NCBI GenBank assembly: GCA_023386495.1
Contig: JAEWJS010000156.1
Coordinates: 1 to 28,157 of the forward strand
Direction: 5' to 3'
DNA length: 28,157 nucleotides
Origin: Bacillota bacterium
GTDB taxonomy: Bacteria; Bacillota; Bacilli; Paenibacillales; Paenibacillaceae
The translations under genes were made by a program, and so were the position numbers. Each line of letters begins with the position of its first letter. The first letter of the stretch is position 1. Shown here in pieces: positions 13,956 to 22,136 of the stretch. Below the pieces are notes generated by a model. The model was not told the origin of the DNA. It did no database searches and worked only from the letters and a program-made list of their open reading frames with translations.

Positions 13956-13984
13956 ATTATGGGTTCAACGCCTATTATCGTTAA
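13956..13984 (-). promoter_or_regulatory. promoter of the small-protein/SRAP operon
   Basis: On the minus strand TTAACG (13979-13984), a 17-base spacer and CATAAT (13956-13961). The -35 overlaps the last bases of the TetR gene, so read-through from that operon is also possible. Confidence 0.45.
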
Positions 13985-14877
13985 GTCGGTTGAACGGTCA
14001 GCGCACGTTCAAGGGCATCCAGCGGCTGCTGAAGCTCCTGCTGCCCGAGCGTTCGCAGGTAGGCGAGCATGCCTCTCACGACAACCATGTTCCTGTCCTG
14101 CTTCACCTGCTCCGACTCGAGCGCGTGCAAGCAGGCCAACGCCTCTTCTCTTCGGCCCTCGTCCAGCTCGGCCCGTTCGACCGCGCGACGAACTTGGAGC
14201 ACGGCCCGCTTCCAGTCCGCCGTACGGCCTCCGACCCGTTCCTGAAAATGCGCGAGCGAGTCGTTGAACATATTCGCATCGAGCAGCGGCGGGCGTCCTT
14301 TGCGAAGCATTCCTTCGACCATCTCATCGAGCCGCTCCATGATGAAGGACGCTAGAACGTCGCTGGACATCGGCTGCGGCGTGAAGGCGAAGAAGAAGAC
14401 AAAATCATTCAAGATAGCATGGATGACGCTTGCCGCGTCGAGCGCGTACGGCTCCATCGCGTCGCCATAAATATCCGTCACGCAGGCCGTCATCCGTTCC
14501 AGGCCGCTGACCCGCACCTCCACTAGCAGGGCGGACAGCTGTTCATTCACCTGTCCGGTCTGTTCGGCGAGCATCATGACGAAGAAATCCCGTCCCTCCC
14601 TGCTATGCTCGAGCAGGTAACGCACGACGACATGCAGCCGTTCATGCGGCGACATGCGGCGGTCCGACTGGAGGTGCTGCAGCTTCTCTTCGAACTGCGC
14701 GTAGTAATGCCGCAGTCCGGATAAGAGCAGGTCCTCCTTGGACTTGAAGTAGAAGTACACCAGACCTTTCGCGATCCCCGCTTCATCCGCGATTTCTTGA
14801 ATCGATGAGGCGTGATAGCCCTTCGCCGCGAAGCACCGAAGCGCGCACTCCAAGATGTGCTCGCGCTTCGGATTCAT
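13981..14877 (-). CDS. TetR family regulator, probably of the adjacent RND pump
   Basis: A 298-residue TetR protein, longer than the usual 190-230. The N-terminal DNA-binding domain is clear: REHILECALRCFAAKGYHA, then SIQEIADEAGIAKGLVYFYF and KSKEDLL. The ligand-binding part is followed by about 90 extra residues after MVEGMLRKGRPPLL, mostly charged helices (ERVGGRTADWKRAVLQVRRA onward). The start at 14877 has AGGGGA 7 bases upstream; the ATG at 14904 would overlap the RND gene. It lies 19 bases after the exporter stop on the same strand, so the repressor would be made from the transcript it controls. Candidate operators lie before the exporter gene. Confidence 0.9.
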   Translation of the reverse strand: MNPKREHILECALRCFAAKGYHASSIQEIADEAGIAKGLVYFYFKSKEDLLLSGLRHYYAQFEEKLQHLQSDRRMSPHERLHVVVRYLLEHSREGRDFFVMMLAEQTGQVNEQLSALLVEVRVSGLERMTACVTDIYGDAMEPYALDAASVIHAILNDFVFFFAFTPQPMSSDVLASFIMERLDEMVEGMLRKGRPPLLDANMFNDSLAHFQERVGGRTADWKRAVLQVRRAVERAELDEGRREEALACLHALESEQVKQDRNMVVVRGMLAYLRTLGQQELQQPLDALERALTVQPT

Positions 14878-14896
14878 CGCCTGTTCCCCTAGATGA

Positions 14897-17800
14897 TCAC
14901 GCATGCTCGGCTCCAGGACGCTTGCGGCGCAGCTTCATCAGCGCCTCGTACACGATCGGTACGATCAGCAGCGTAAGCAGCGTCGAGCTCGTCAATCCGC
15001 CGATGACGGTCACGCCGAGGCCGCGCGATATGATGCCGGCGCTCTCGAACCCGAATGCCAGCGGCAGCAGCGCACCGATCGTAGCCAGCGCCGTCATGAG
15101 AATCGGGCGCAGTCGCGTCCCGGCAGCTTCTAGCAGCGCGTCGCGGGTAGACAGACCTTCTTGCTCCTTCTTAATCACGCGGTCGATCAATACGATGGCA
15201 TTCGTCACGACGATCCCGATGAGCATCAGCGCGCCCATCATCGCCGACACGCTGATCGTCTCGTCCGCGATCCACAGTCCCAGCATCGCGCCGATGACCG
15301 TGAACGGCAGGGAGAACAAGATCGCGAACGGCGCGAGCCCGCCGCCGAACGTGATGACCAGCACGAGATACACGATTGCGATCGCTGCAAGCATCGCAAG
15401 GCCGAGCTGCGTGAACGTCTCGTTGATCTGTTCCGTTACGCCGCCGAATTCGACATCGATTTCGGAAGGCAGGCCAAGCGATTCAATGGCGGACTGGGCA
15501 TCCGCAGAAGCTTTGCCGACATCGGCCGTCGCTACCTTCGCAGAGACGGAGGCATACATCCGCCCGTCTTGGCGCGTGATCGTGTTCGGCGACTCCCCTT
15601 CCTCGACAGTGGCGATCTCGCTGATCGGTACCTGGAAGCCAAGCGGCGAAGCGATTGTCTCCGCTTGGATCTCGTTGATCGATCCGTACGCCTTCTTGTC
15701 GACCTCCACGTATACCGAATAATTTTTACCGTCCACTTGTACTTGCGTCAACACCGGCCGTTCGCGTACAGGGCTCAGCTTCATCGCGATCTGGCCGGCT
15801 GTCAGGCCGAGACTGCTGAGCTTCGCTTGATCCGCCACGATCGTGTACTGTCCGTAAGCTTCCTGAATGCTTGATTCGATATCTTCGAATCGATCGTCCT
15901 GCGCCAGTACCGCCTCGACCTGCTGCACGGCCGGTTTAATCGCATCGTAGCTCGGTCCGTAGACATTCAAGCTGAGATTGCCTCCGCCGATCCCGCCCGT
16001 CATGTCGAGCTGACCCCATTCGCCTTGGGCGCCTGTCTTCTCCTGCAGCTGAACGAGCAGCGTCTCCTTCTTCTCTTCGAACTGCTCAGTCTCGCTGTCG
16101 AACAGAATATAGAACAGTCCCGACTTGGTGCTGCCCGGACTTAATGGATTGCCGCTTCCGCCCACCGAGAACTGCAGGCTGTCAACGTCCGGATAGGCCA
16201 GCAACAGCTTCTCCGCTTCCATTGCTGCGGACTTGACCGCGTCGATCGTCTCGCCCGGCGCTGGCGAATACGTGACGACCGCATACTTCTGCTCCTCCTC
16301 CGGCAAGAAGCTGACGCCGACCAGCGGGTACAGGAATAGGCTTCCGACTAGAACCAATACCGCCAAGCCGAACGTGATCCATTTATGGTTAAGCGACCAG
16401 CGCAGCGTCTTCTTATAAGCCCCTGCCAGTCGGCCCTGGTTATTCTCGTCATGCTGCTTGCCCTTCACGCCGTTCTTGAACATCAGATGACCGAGCATCG
16501 GCACGATCGTTACGGCGACCAGCAGCGATGCCAGCAGCGCATATACCATCGTCAGCGCGAACGGCATGAACAATTCGCCGACCATGCCGCTTACGGCAGC
16601 GAGCGGTACGAATACGGCGATCGTCACGATCGTCGAGGATGCGATCGGCACGAACATTTCGCGGGTCGCTTCCAGGATAAGTTCCCTTCCCTTCAGCTTC
16701 TCGTTCGAAAGCGTGATGCGTCGGTATATGTTCTCGATGACGACGATCGAATCGTCGACGACGCGGCCGATCGCCACGGTCATTGCGCCAAGCGTCATCA
16801 TGTTCAGCGTAATGTCGTTCTGCTTGAGCAGCAGAATCGCGATGAGCAGCGACAACGGGATCGACACGACCGAGATCAGCGTTGTACGAATGTTCCGCAG
16901 GAACAGCAGAATGACGACGATCGCGAACAGCGCGCCGAACAGCGCCTTGCTCAGCATCGTCTCGACCGACTTCTCGATCGGTTCGCCTTGGTCAAGCATC
17001 GTATCCAGATTCAGGCCCTCGATCTCCTCGGCATAGGCAGCCGCCTTCTCCTTCACGAGGTTCGCCACATCGACCGTATTGGCATCCGGCGCCTTCACGA
17101 TCTGCAGGCTGATCGATTCTTGTCCGTTCGTCCGGGACAGCGATTCCGCTTGTCCGACCAGCGCGATGTCTGCGATCTCCTGCAGCTGAACCGTAGGAAT
17201 TCCGGCAGGCGGAGCCGCCGGCTGCATGGCTTCGCCCGGTGCCGATGGCATCGCTCCGCCGCCGGCAGCTGTCGGCATGACGGGAATCGCCAGCGTCTTC
17301 AGCTGCTCGAGCGTGACGATATTGCCGTCGACGACGACCGTCTTCTCGGTGCCTTCCATCTCGAATAGGCCGAGCGGCGCTTTAATGGAAGAGCCTTGAA
17401 TAATGCCTCTTACGATCTCTTCGCTAAGTCCAAGCTCGCTCATTTTGCCGTAATCGAAACGAAGCTGCGCTTCCTTCACGAATTGGCCTGCGACCTGCAC
17501 GCTCGCGACGCCCTTCAAGCCTTCGAAGGAAGGGCCGATTTCGTCTTCGACCAGCCTTGTCAGATCCTCGAGCGGCATTGTATCGCTAGAGGCGCTAATC
17601 GAGAGAATAGGAAAAGCATTGATGCTGATTCGGTTAATCGACGGCGGTTCAACGCCGACCGGCAGCTTCACGCCCTGGATCGCTTCTTCGACCTCGTCCT
17701 CCGCTGCCGCCATATCCTTGCCGAACTCGAATTGCAGCATGATCGCGGCGACGTTCTCCATCGACTGCGATTGCACGATCTCGATGCCGCTTAGATTGAC

Positions 17801-18016
17801 GATTCGCTGTTCGAGCGGCTTCGTGATGCCCTCCAATACTTCCTCCGGCGCGGCGCCAGGGTAGATGGCTGTCATCTGGAGCACAGGCAGCTCCAGATTC
17901 GGCAGTGTCTCTTGCTTCATGTTCAGACCGGCATACAACCCGGCGAACGTAATGATCGCCGTTATGATCCAGATGGCAAACTTGTTGTTGATCGAGAAAC
18001 GAATAACGCCTTTCAT
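14897..18016 (-). CDS. RND family exporter (SwrC/AcrB-like)
   Basis: A 1,039-residue RND (HAE1-type) transporter with the expected duplicated layout: a first transmembrane helix (12-31), a large extracytoplasmic loop, helices from about 355 with GRVVDDSIVVIENIYRR (418-433; Asp421 and Asp422 are proton-relay residues), a second hydrophobic block from about 545, and a final block including VTNAIVLIDRV. It most resembles Gram-positive SwrC/YerP pumps, which export surfactant-like lipopeptides and other toxic compounds without an outer-membrane channel. No membrane-fusion protein is encoded nearby. The loop contains an Ala/Pro/Gly/Met-rich segment at residues 247-273. GAGAGGG lies about 8 bases before the ATG. 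Confidence 0.94.
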   Translation of the reverse strand: MKGVIRFSINNKFAIWIITAIITFAGLYAGLNMKQETLPNLELPVLQMTAIYPGAAPEEVLEGITKPLEQRIVNLSGIEIVQSQSMENVAAIMLQFEFGKDMAAAEDEVEEAIQGVKLPVGVEPPSINRISINAFPILSISASSDTMPLEDLTRLVEDEIGPSFEGLKGVASVQVAGQFVKEAQLRFDYGKMSELGLSEEIVRGIIQGSSIKAPLGLFEMEGTEKTVVVDGNIVTLEQLKTLAIPVMPTAAGGGAMPSAPGEAMQPAAPPAGIPTVQLQEIADIALVGQAESLSRTNGQESISLQIVKAPDANTVDVANLVKEKAAAYAEEIEGLNLDTMLDQGEPIEKSVETMLSKALFGALFAIVVILLFLRNIRTTLISVVSIPLSLLIAILLLKQNDITLNMMTLGAMTVAIGRVVDDSIVVIENIYRRITLSNEKLKGRELILEATREMFVPIASSTIVTIAVFVPLAAVSGMVGELFMPFALTMVYALLASLLVAVTIVPMLGHLMFKNGVKGKQHDENNQGRLAGAYKKTLRWSLNHKWITFGLAVLVLVGSLFLYPLVGVSFLPEEEQKYAVVTYSPAPGETIDAVKSAAMEAEKLLLAYPDVDSLQFSVGGSGNPLSPGSTKSGLFYILFDSETEQFEEKKETLLVQLQEKTGAQGEWGQLDMTGGIGGGNLSLNVYGPSYDAIKPAVQQVEAVLAQDDRFEDIESSIQEAYGQYTIVADQAKLSSLGLTAGQIAMKLSPVRERPVLTQVQVDGKNYSVYVEVDKKAYGSINEIQAETIASPLGFQVPISEIATVEEGESPNTITRQDGRMYASVSAKVATADVGKASADAQSAIESLGLPSEIDVEFGGVTEQINETFTQLGLAMLAAIAIVYLVLVITFGGGLAPFAILFSLPFTVIGAMLGLWIADETISVSAMMGALMLIGIVVTNAIVLIDRVIKKEQEGLSTRDALLEAAGTRLRPILMTALATIGALLPLAFGFESAGIISRGLGVTVIGGLTSSTLLTLLIVPIVYEALMKLRRKRPGAEHA

Positions 18017-18034
18017 TTTGACACCCTCTCATCA

Positions 18035-18126
18035 TTGACTTAACGTTCAAACTTGTCCCATAACCTACTGAACTACTATATAATAATTTGACCACCATTA
18101 CAAATTCATGTTGACCGGTCATTCAA
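18035..18126 (-). promoter_or_regulatory. RND operon promoter with candidate TetR operators
   Basis: On the minus strand TTGTAA (18098-18103), a 17-base spacer and TATAGT (18075-18080). Three sites with TTGA-N8-TCAA geometry surround it: 18035-18050 and 18111-18126 exact, and 18088-18103 with one mismatch (ACAA), covering the -35. The 18111 site also contains the perfect palindrome TGACCGGTCA (18112-18121). The first site lies between the start point and the gene. This is the arrangement expected for repression by the TetR protein of the operon. Confidence 0.6.
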
Positions 18127-18162
18127 CTAACATTTTCAACTCCATTCTCCATAAGAAAATGC

Positions 18163-18191
18163 TTGTTAGGTTTACCAAGACATGGTACTTT
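18163..18191 (+). promoter_or_regulatory. possible promoter of the GGDEF gene
   Basis: TTGTTA (18163-18168), a 17-base spacer and TACTTT (18186-18191), about 40 bases before the start codon. The -10 is weak. Confidence 0.35.
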
Positions 18192-18229
18192 TCAATTGAC
18201 GACATTAATCGACAATAAGGTGGACGACC

Positions 18230-19801
18230 ATGATCCAGCAACTCATCGCGAATATGGCGCTATTCGTTGCCTTCTTATTCTTCTTCACGCAATTCGTCGC
18301 TCGACAAGATACCCCGACGCATACCTTCCGGATCAGGCTGTCCATCGGCGTATTGTTCGGCTTCTTCGGCATTACGCTTATGTTCTTCTCCGTGCAGCTC
18401 ACGGAAGGGATGCGGCTCGATTATCGGCAGCTTGCCATCGTCACAGCCGCTGCTTATGGCGGATGGCCGGCATCGATTCTTGCGGCCTGCTTGATCGCGC
18501 TCGGTCGCGTCATGTTCTTCGACGGATGGAACGACTCCTCCGCGATGGCGGTGTTGACCGCGCTTACCTCAGGCATTGTCAGCGGTATTCTTGTCCATTA
18601 CTTGAAGCGTTATGCAATCCGGTGGTCGGCGTTGATTCTGCTCGTTGTTGCAGTCGTCAGCGCTGCGATGTACGGCTTGCAGGGGTTAGACAGCCTGAAC
18701 GTGCTTCCGATATACCTCCCGATCCTAATCGTCGGAGCCGTATTCGTTGCGTTATTCATTCATTTCTTATCCAGCAACGCGCGGCTGCAGTCGGAGATCT
18801 TACGAAGCGAGCATCATCTGCGCAAGCTCAAGACATTGAATGAGACGCTGCTCAATGCTTCCACGCAGGTGGGCATATTTGCTGTCGATCCCGCGGGCAA
18901 GTTCATTGTGTTCAATCGCGGTGCCGAACGGATGCTCGGCTACAAGGCGAAGGCGGTGATCGGGAAGGAGACGCCGGCTTTGCTGCACGACCCAGAGGAA
19001 GTGGCCGCACGCGAATCTGCGCTGGCCGCGCGTCTCGGCAGGCCGCTGGCGCCCTTCGAGGTGTTCCTGACGGATGCGGAGGATGGTACGCGGGAATGGG
19101 TCTACATCCGGAAGGACGGGAGCCGCTTCGTGGTGAACCTCATCGCGAACAAGCTTGAGCATGACGGCGAACATTTCGGCTTCATGGCGATCGCAGCGGA
19201 TATTACGGAGCAGAAAAAAGCGGAGGCGCAGCTGCTCGAAGCCAATCGCGTACTGAGGGAGCTCTCTACGATCGACGGACTGACCGGCATTCCCAATCGC
19301 AGAGCCTTCAATGAGCAGTTGGAACGCAATTGGTCCTATGCCTTGCGACATGAGAAGCCGCTTACGCTCATTCTGTTCGATATCGATTACTTCAAGCGCT
19401 ACAATGACCGTTACGGACATCTTCGCGGCGATGATTGTTTGAGACAGGTGGCACAAGCCGCTGCAGCGGCCATTACGCGCAAGACCGACTTCATCGCGAG
19501 GTACGGCGGCGAAGAATTCGCCATACTGCTGGCCGACACGCCGTCCGAACCCAGCGAACGAATCGCGGAACGCGTACGGCAGACCGTGGAATCGCTGGCC
19601 ATCCCGCATGACGACTCGCCCGCCCATTCCGTCGTGACGATCAGCGTCGGCTGCAGCACTTTCTTCCCTTCCGTTCAAGACAGCCCTTCCAAGCTGATTG
19701 CGGTGGCGGACCAAGCGCTCTATCGCGCGAAGGAGACGGGCCGCAACCGCGTCGCAGCGTCACATTCTCTGGGCGCGCTTGACTCAAGCAATAGCCGATA
19801 A
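18230..19801 (+). CDS. membrane diguanylate cyclase (5TM-LytS/YhcK, PAS, GGDEF)
   Basis: A 523-residue signalling protein. Residues 1-180 hold about five to six membrane helices of the LytS/YhcK-type sensor module (RLDYRQLAIVTAAAYGG is characteristic). Residues 205-325 are a PAS domain (VGIFAVDPAGKFIVFNRGAERMLGY, ending AIAADITEQKKAE). A short coiled linker leads to a GGDEF domain at about 345-510, with TIDGLTGIPNRRAF, FDIDYFKRYND and the active loop GGEEF (426-430). The RxxD product-inhibition site is intact (Arg417 to Asp420, five residues before GGEEF). It should make cyclic di-GMP from GTP at the membrane in response to an unknown signal. AAGGTGG lies 6 bases before the ATG. No EAL domain is present. 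Confidence 0.94.
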   Translation: MIQQLIANMALFVAFLFFFTQFVARQDTPTHTFRIRLSIGVLFGFFGITLMFFSVQLTEGMRLDYRQLAIVTAAAYGGWPASILAACLIALGRVMFFDGWNDSSAMAVLTALTSGIVSGILVHYLKRYAIRWSALILLVVAVVSAAMYGLQGLDSLNVLPIYLPILIVGAVFVALFIHFLSSNARLQSEILRSEHHLRKLKTLNETLLNASTQVGIFAVDPAGKFIVFNRGAERMLGYKAKAVIGKETPALLHDPEEVAARESALAARLGRPLAPFEVFLTDAEDGTREWVYIRKDGSRFVVNLIANKLEHDGEHFGFMAIAADITEQKKAEAQLLEANRVLRELSTIDGLTGIPNRRAFNEQLERNWSYALRHEKPLTLILFDIDYFKRYNDRYGHLRGDDCLRQVAQAAAAAITRKTDFIARYGGEEFAILLADTPSEPSERIAERVRQTVESLAIPHDDSPAHSVVTISVGCSTFFPSVQDSPSKLIAVADQALYRAKETGRNRVAASHSLGALDSSNSR

Positions 19802-19815
19802 GGCGCGAACAAACA

Positions 19816-19859
19816 AACAACCCGCATACCGCCTCCACAGAGGCAGTATGCGGGTTGTT
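19816..19859. terminator. bidirectional terminator
   Basis: AACAACCCGCATAC (19816-19829) pairs with GTATGCGGGTTGTT (19846-19859), and GCCTC/GAGGC pairs inside with a CACA loop and one internal mismatch. It lies between the convergent GGDEF gene and the 177-residue hypothetical gene. Confidence 0.9.
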
Positions 19860-19864
19860 CGTGC

Positions 19865-20398
19865 TTACAGGTCCCGGCTGATCTCCCAATCCTTCTCGCC
19901 GATTCCCTGTTCGACCGCAAAATCGAAGTCTTCGATATCGAAAAGCTGTACGGGGGCTTCCGCATCGATAATCCGATCCTGCAACTCGAGCTGGTCGGTC
20001 AAGATCGGAATCTGCAGCCTGGATGCCGTCAGAATCTGCTCGGTCTCGACAGGATCGAACGTCTCTCCGTACACGGCATTATCGAGTGCGTTCACGACGA
20101 TGAACGAGACGTTCTCGTTCAGGATCAGCGGCGAGCTCTCCCGCCACGGTACCTGCAGCGCACGTTCAATTTTTTTCTTATTCAGCGGGTCCTGGAAAAA
20201 TTCGATCAATTCGCCGATTTTCGCCTTCACGTGACGATCGTCGTCCGGGTCGTCCATAACCGGCTCGGCCCCATCCTTCATATCGTACAATTCCATGATG
20301 GTCGAATAGGGGATCAAGTAATCGACCGGATGGGCGGGAACGAGAAGCTGCCCGTAGGTTGCCACCATTACGGCTTCGATGACAAAGCGCCGACGCAT
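19865..20398 (-). CDS. conserved-looking hypothetical protein (177 aa)
   Basis: I can assign no function. The 177-residue protein is acidic and soluble. It starts MRRRFVIEAVMVATYGQLLVPAHPVDYLIPYSTIMELYDM, reading like a structured alpha/beta domain (quoted in part only: RRFVIEAVMVATYG). Later segments are KIGELIEFFQDPLNKKKIE, then PILTDQLELQDRIID and LFDIEDFDFAVEQG. I recall similar proteins in Paenibacillus under non-informative names, but cannot confirm this here. The ribosome binding site is perfect (AAGGAGG, 8 bases before the ATG) and a TATAAT box lies about 78 bases upstream. A bidirectional terminator follows the stop, so the gene is monocistronic and clearly expressed. Confidence 0.8.
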   Translation of the reverse strand: MRRRFVIEAVMVATYGQLLVPAHPVDYLIPYSTIMELYDMKDGAEPVMDDPDDDRHVKAKIGELIEFFQDPLNKKKIERALQVPWRESSPLILNENVSFIVVNALDNAVYGETFDPVETEQILTASRLQIPILTDQLELQDRIIDAEAPVQLFDIEDFDFAVEQGIGEKDWEISRDL

Positions 20399-20475
20399 GG
20401 CTCATTCCTCCTTGTTCGTCTCTCTAACCGGTCAAGACAAGCTCTATTCCGGCGCATGATGTACATGTCGTACCT

Positions 20476-20504
20476 ATTATACACCATTCGATCGCTCGTA
20501 CACA
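20476..20504 (-). promoter_or_regulatory. promoter of the 177-aa hypothetical gene
   Basis: On the minus strand TATAAT (20476-20481) is preceded after 17 bases by a weak TGTGTA (20499-20504). The -10 is consensus. It lies in the 121-base gap between this gene and the esterase stop. Confidence 0.45.
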
Positions 20505-20519
20505 GGTCGAATCGTTGAT

Positions 20520-21482
20520 CTATGCGAGATGCTGCTTCAAGAACATGTGAACGGTTCGTTGATGTCCGGCACCCGTATAGTGTCCGGCGAACGGATAGTT
20601 TACGATCTGCTTATGCGTGGAAGAGATAGCTTGGTAGGCCGCATAGATCGTCTCCGGCCAGCATACCGTATCCTTCAAGCCGGCCGAGACAAGGATCGGG
20701 CATGTGATTCGATCGGCGCAATTGACGGCGTCATAATAGCTCAACGTGTTCAGCACGGCCTCGAGATGCTCGGGATGCCGATTCACGAATTCCGCGGCCT
20801 CCGACAGCGAGCCGGTGGAATGGAAGATGCCATAATCCATCTGGCACATATTCGGGATGTCCGCGACCGCGGCACGAATACGGGGGTGGAAGGCTGCCGT
20901 TAACAAGACGATGCCGCCGCCTTGGCTGCCTCCCATCGCAATGACCCGCTCCGGATCGATCTCCGGCTGTGCCAGCACCCATTCGACGGCCCGCAGCGCG
21001 TCAGCCATGATCGCCTTGTAGTAGCATGTATCCTTATCGAGAATCCCCTGCGTGATCCAGCCTTTGGTCATGCCGTAGCCATTCGGCATCGTATTGCCCG
21101 TCTCTCCGCTCTGGCCGCGGACGTCGACCGCGAATACCGCGTAACCGCGTAACAGCCATGCGGCATAGTCTTCGGGATCGCCCTTGGAGCCGGTATAGCC
21201 GTGGAACGAGATCAGGCATGGCGGCGCGGCAGCCGAGCGGTCGCCCTGGCTGGGCGGAAGCATGTACAGCCCGTGAACAGGCGTCCCGGCATAGCCTTCA
21301 TAGACGACCTTATAGGCTTGGACGCCGATCAGTTCGGTCGGCAGTACGGTCTGATCCGCTTGCGGGGGACGACCTGTATGTGCGGCAAGCAGCTGCTCCC
21401 AATGGGCCTCATAATCGGACAATGCCGTCCGAGTCGGCTGGATGTTCGCAAGCATGCTCAACTTACTGTCGATGTAATGCAT
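20520..21482 (-). CDS. CE7 acetyl xylan esterase/cephalosporin-C deacetylase
   Basis: A 320-residue esterase of carbohydrate-esterase family 7, full length for the family. It has FHGYTGSKGD (93-102), the RGQ motif (122-124), GGSQGG with nucleophile Ser186, Asp271 (GLKDTVCWP) and His301 (FAGHYTG), close to Ser181/Asp269/His298 of the Bacillus enzymes. The family's usual His-Glu pair is His-Tyr here. Such cytosolic enzymes remove acetyl groups from xylo-oligosaccharides or cephalosporin C. There is no signal peptide. It lies 18 bases after the 166-residue hypothetical gene and is probably co-transcribed with it. Confidence 0.92.
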   Translation of the reverse strand: MHYIDSKLSMLANIQPTRTALSDYEAHWEQLLAAHTGRPPQADQTVLPTELIGVQAYKVVYEGYAGTPVHGLYMLPPSQGDRSAAAPPCLISFHGYTGSKGDPEDYAAWLLRGYAVFAVDVRGQSGETGNTMPNGYGMTKGWITQGILDKDTCYYKAIMADALRAVEWVLAQPEIDPERVIAMGGSQGGGIVLLTAAFHPRIRAAVADIPNMCQMDYGIFHSTGSLSEAAEFVNRHPEHLEAVLNTLSYYDAVNCADRITCPILVSAGLKDTVCWPETIYAAYQAISSTHKQIVNYPFAGHYTGAGHQRTVHMFLKQHLA

Positions 21483-21500
21483 CTGCTTCTCCCTCTTCCG

Positions 21501-22001
21501 TTACGTATCCTTGCCCGTACGCGCAATGACGGTCTCTACCTTCTGCATGCGTATATACTCGTTCTTCTCTAGATCGGTGCGAAAATAAGCGAACATGTAA
21601 GCTGCTTCCAAGAACGTCAGTGCCGGATAGACGGCTACGCTGCCGTTCGTGAACGGATTGTCGATCAGCACCTGCCACTCGCCTGCACGGTTCCCCTTGT
21701 CAATCGCGGCAAAAATCTCGCGTTTGTACCGCGCAATGCCTTCATAATGCTCCCAGATGCTCACCCAGGACGGGCTGACACGACCCGGCTCCGGCAGTGC
21801 CGTACGCCCGCGTGCGAGCAGTTCGTCGGCTTCCTCGATCTGCTCCTCGTCGTACGTCTGCAGGTAGACGCGGTAATCGTCCAGGAAGCGGCGTACGGCC
21901 GCGAAGCCTTCCTGCCGCAGCGCGTCGCCGAATGCGGCCTCTTCCCCGCGCGCTAAACCCGTGAATGCGGCGAATGTGCCGCCTGTAGTCGTCATTGACA
22001 T
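21501..22001 (-). CDS. hypothetical protein (166 aa), operon with CE7 esterase
   Basis: Unrecognised. The 166-residue protein is soluble, probably helical, and rich in aromatic residues: FAAVRRFLDDYRVYLQTYDE, then SPSWVSIWEHYEGIARYKRE and LTFLEAAYMFAYFRTDLEKN. There is no cysteine or obvious catalytic motif. The start at 22001 is set by AAGGAG 9 bases upstream; the extension to 22082 is Cys/Ala/Arg-rich and looks non-coding. Its stop lies 18 bases before the CE7 esterase start on the same strand, which suggests a role tied to that esterase, but nothing in the sequence shows it. Confidence 0.75.
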   Translation of the reverse strand: MSMTTTGGTFAAFTGLARGEEAAFGDALRQEGFAAVRRFLDDYRVYLQTYDEEQIEEADELLARGRTALPEPGRVSPSWVSIWEHYEGIARYKREIFAAIDKGNRAGEWQVLIDNPFTNGSVAVYPALTFLEAAYMFAYFRTDLEKNEYIRMQKVETVIARTGKDT

Positions 22002-22064
22002 GCCATGCTCTCCTTTCCGCCTTGCCTGCTGGCTAGCGAAGCTGCGCGCGCAAGCAATCATGCA

Positions 22065-22099
22065 AACGGCGCAAGGCCTCATGATGAGTCTGCGCCGTT
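22065..22099. terminator. hairpin between the oxidoreductase and hypothetical genes
   Basis: AACGGCGCA (22065-22073) pairs with TGCGCCGTT (22091-22099), and CTCAT/ATGAG pairs within the loop. It lies about 40 bases past the oxidoreductase stop. It is a likely terminator for that operon, although the tail has only three Ts. Confidence 0.6.
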
Positions 22100-22136
22100 C
22101 ATGCTTATTTTAAGAGTATGAGATCCATAATTCCTC

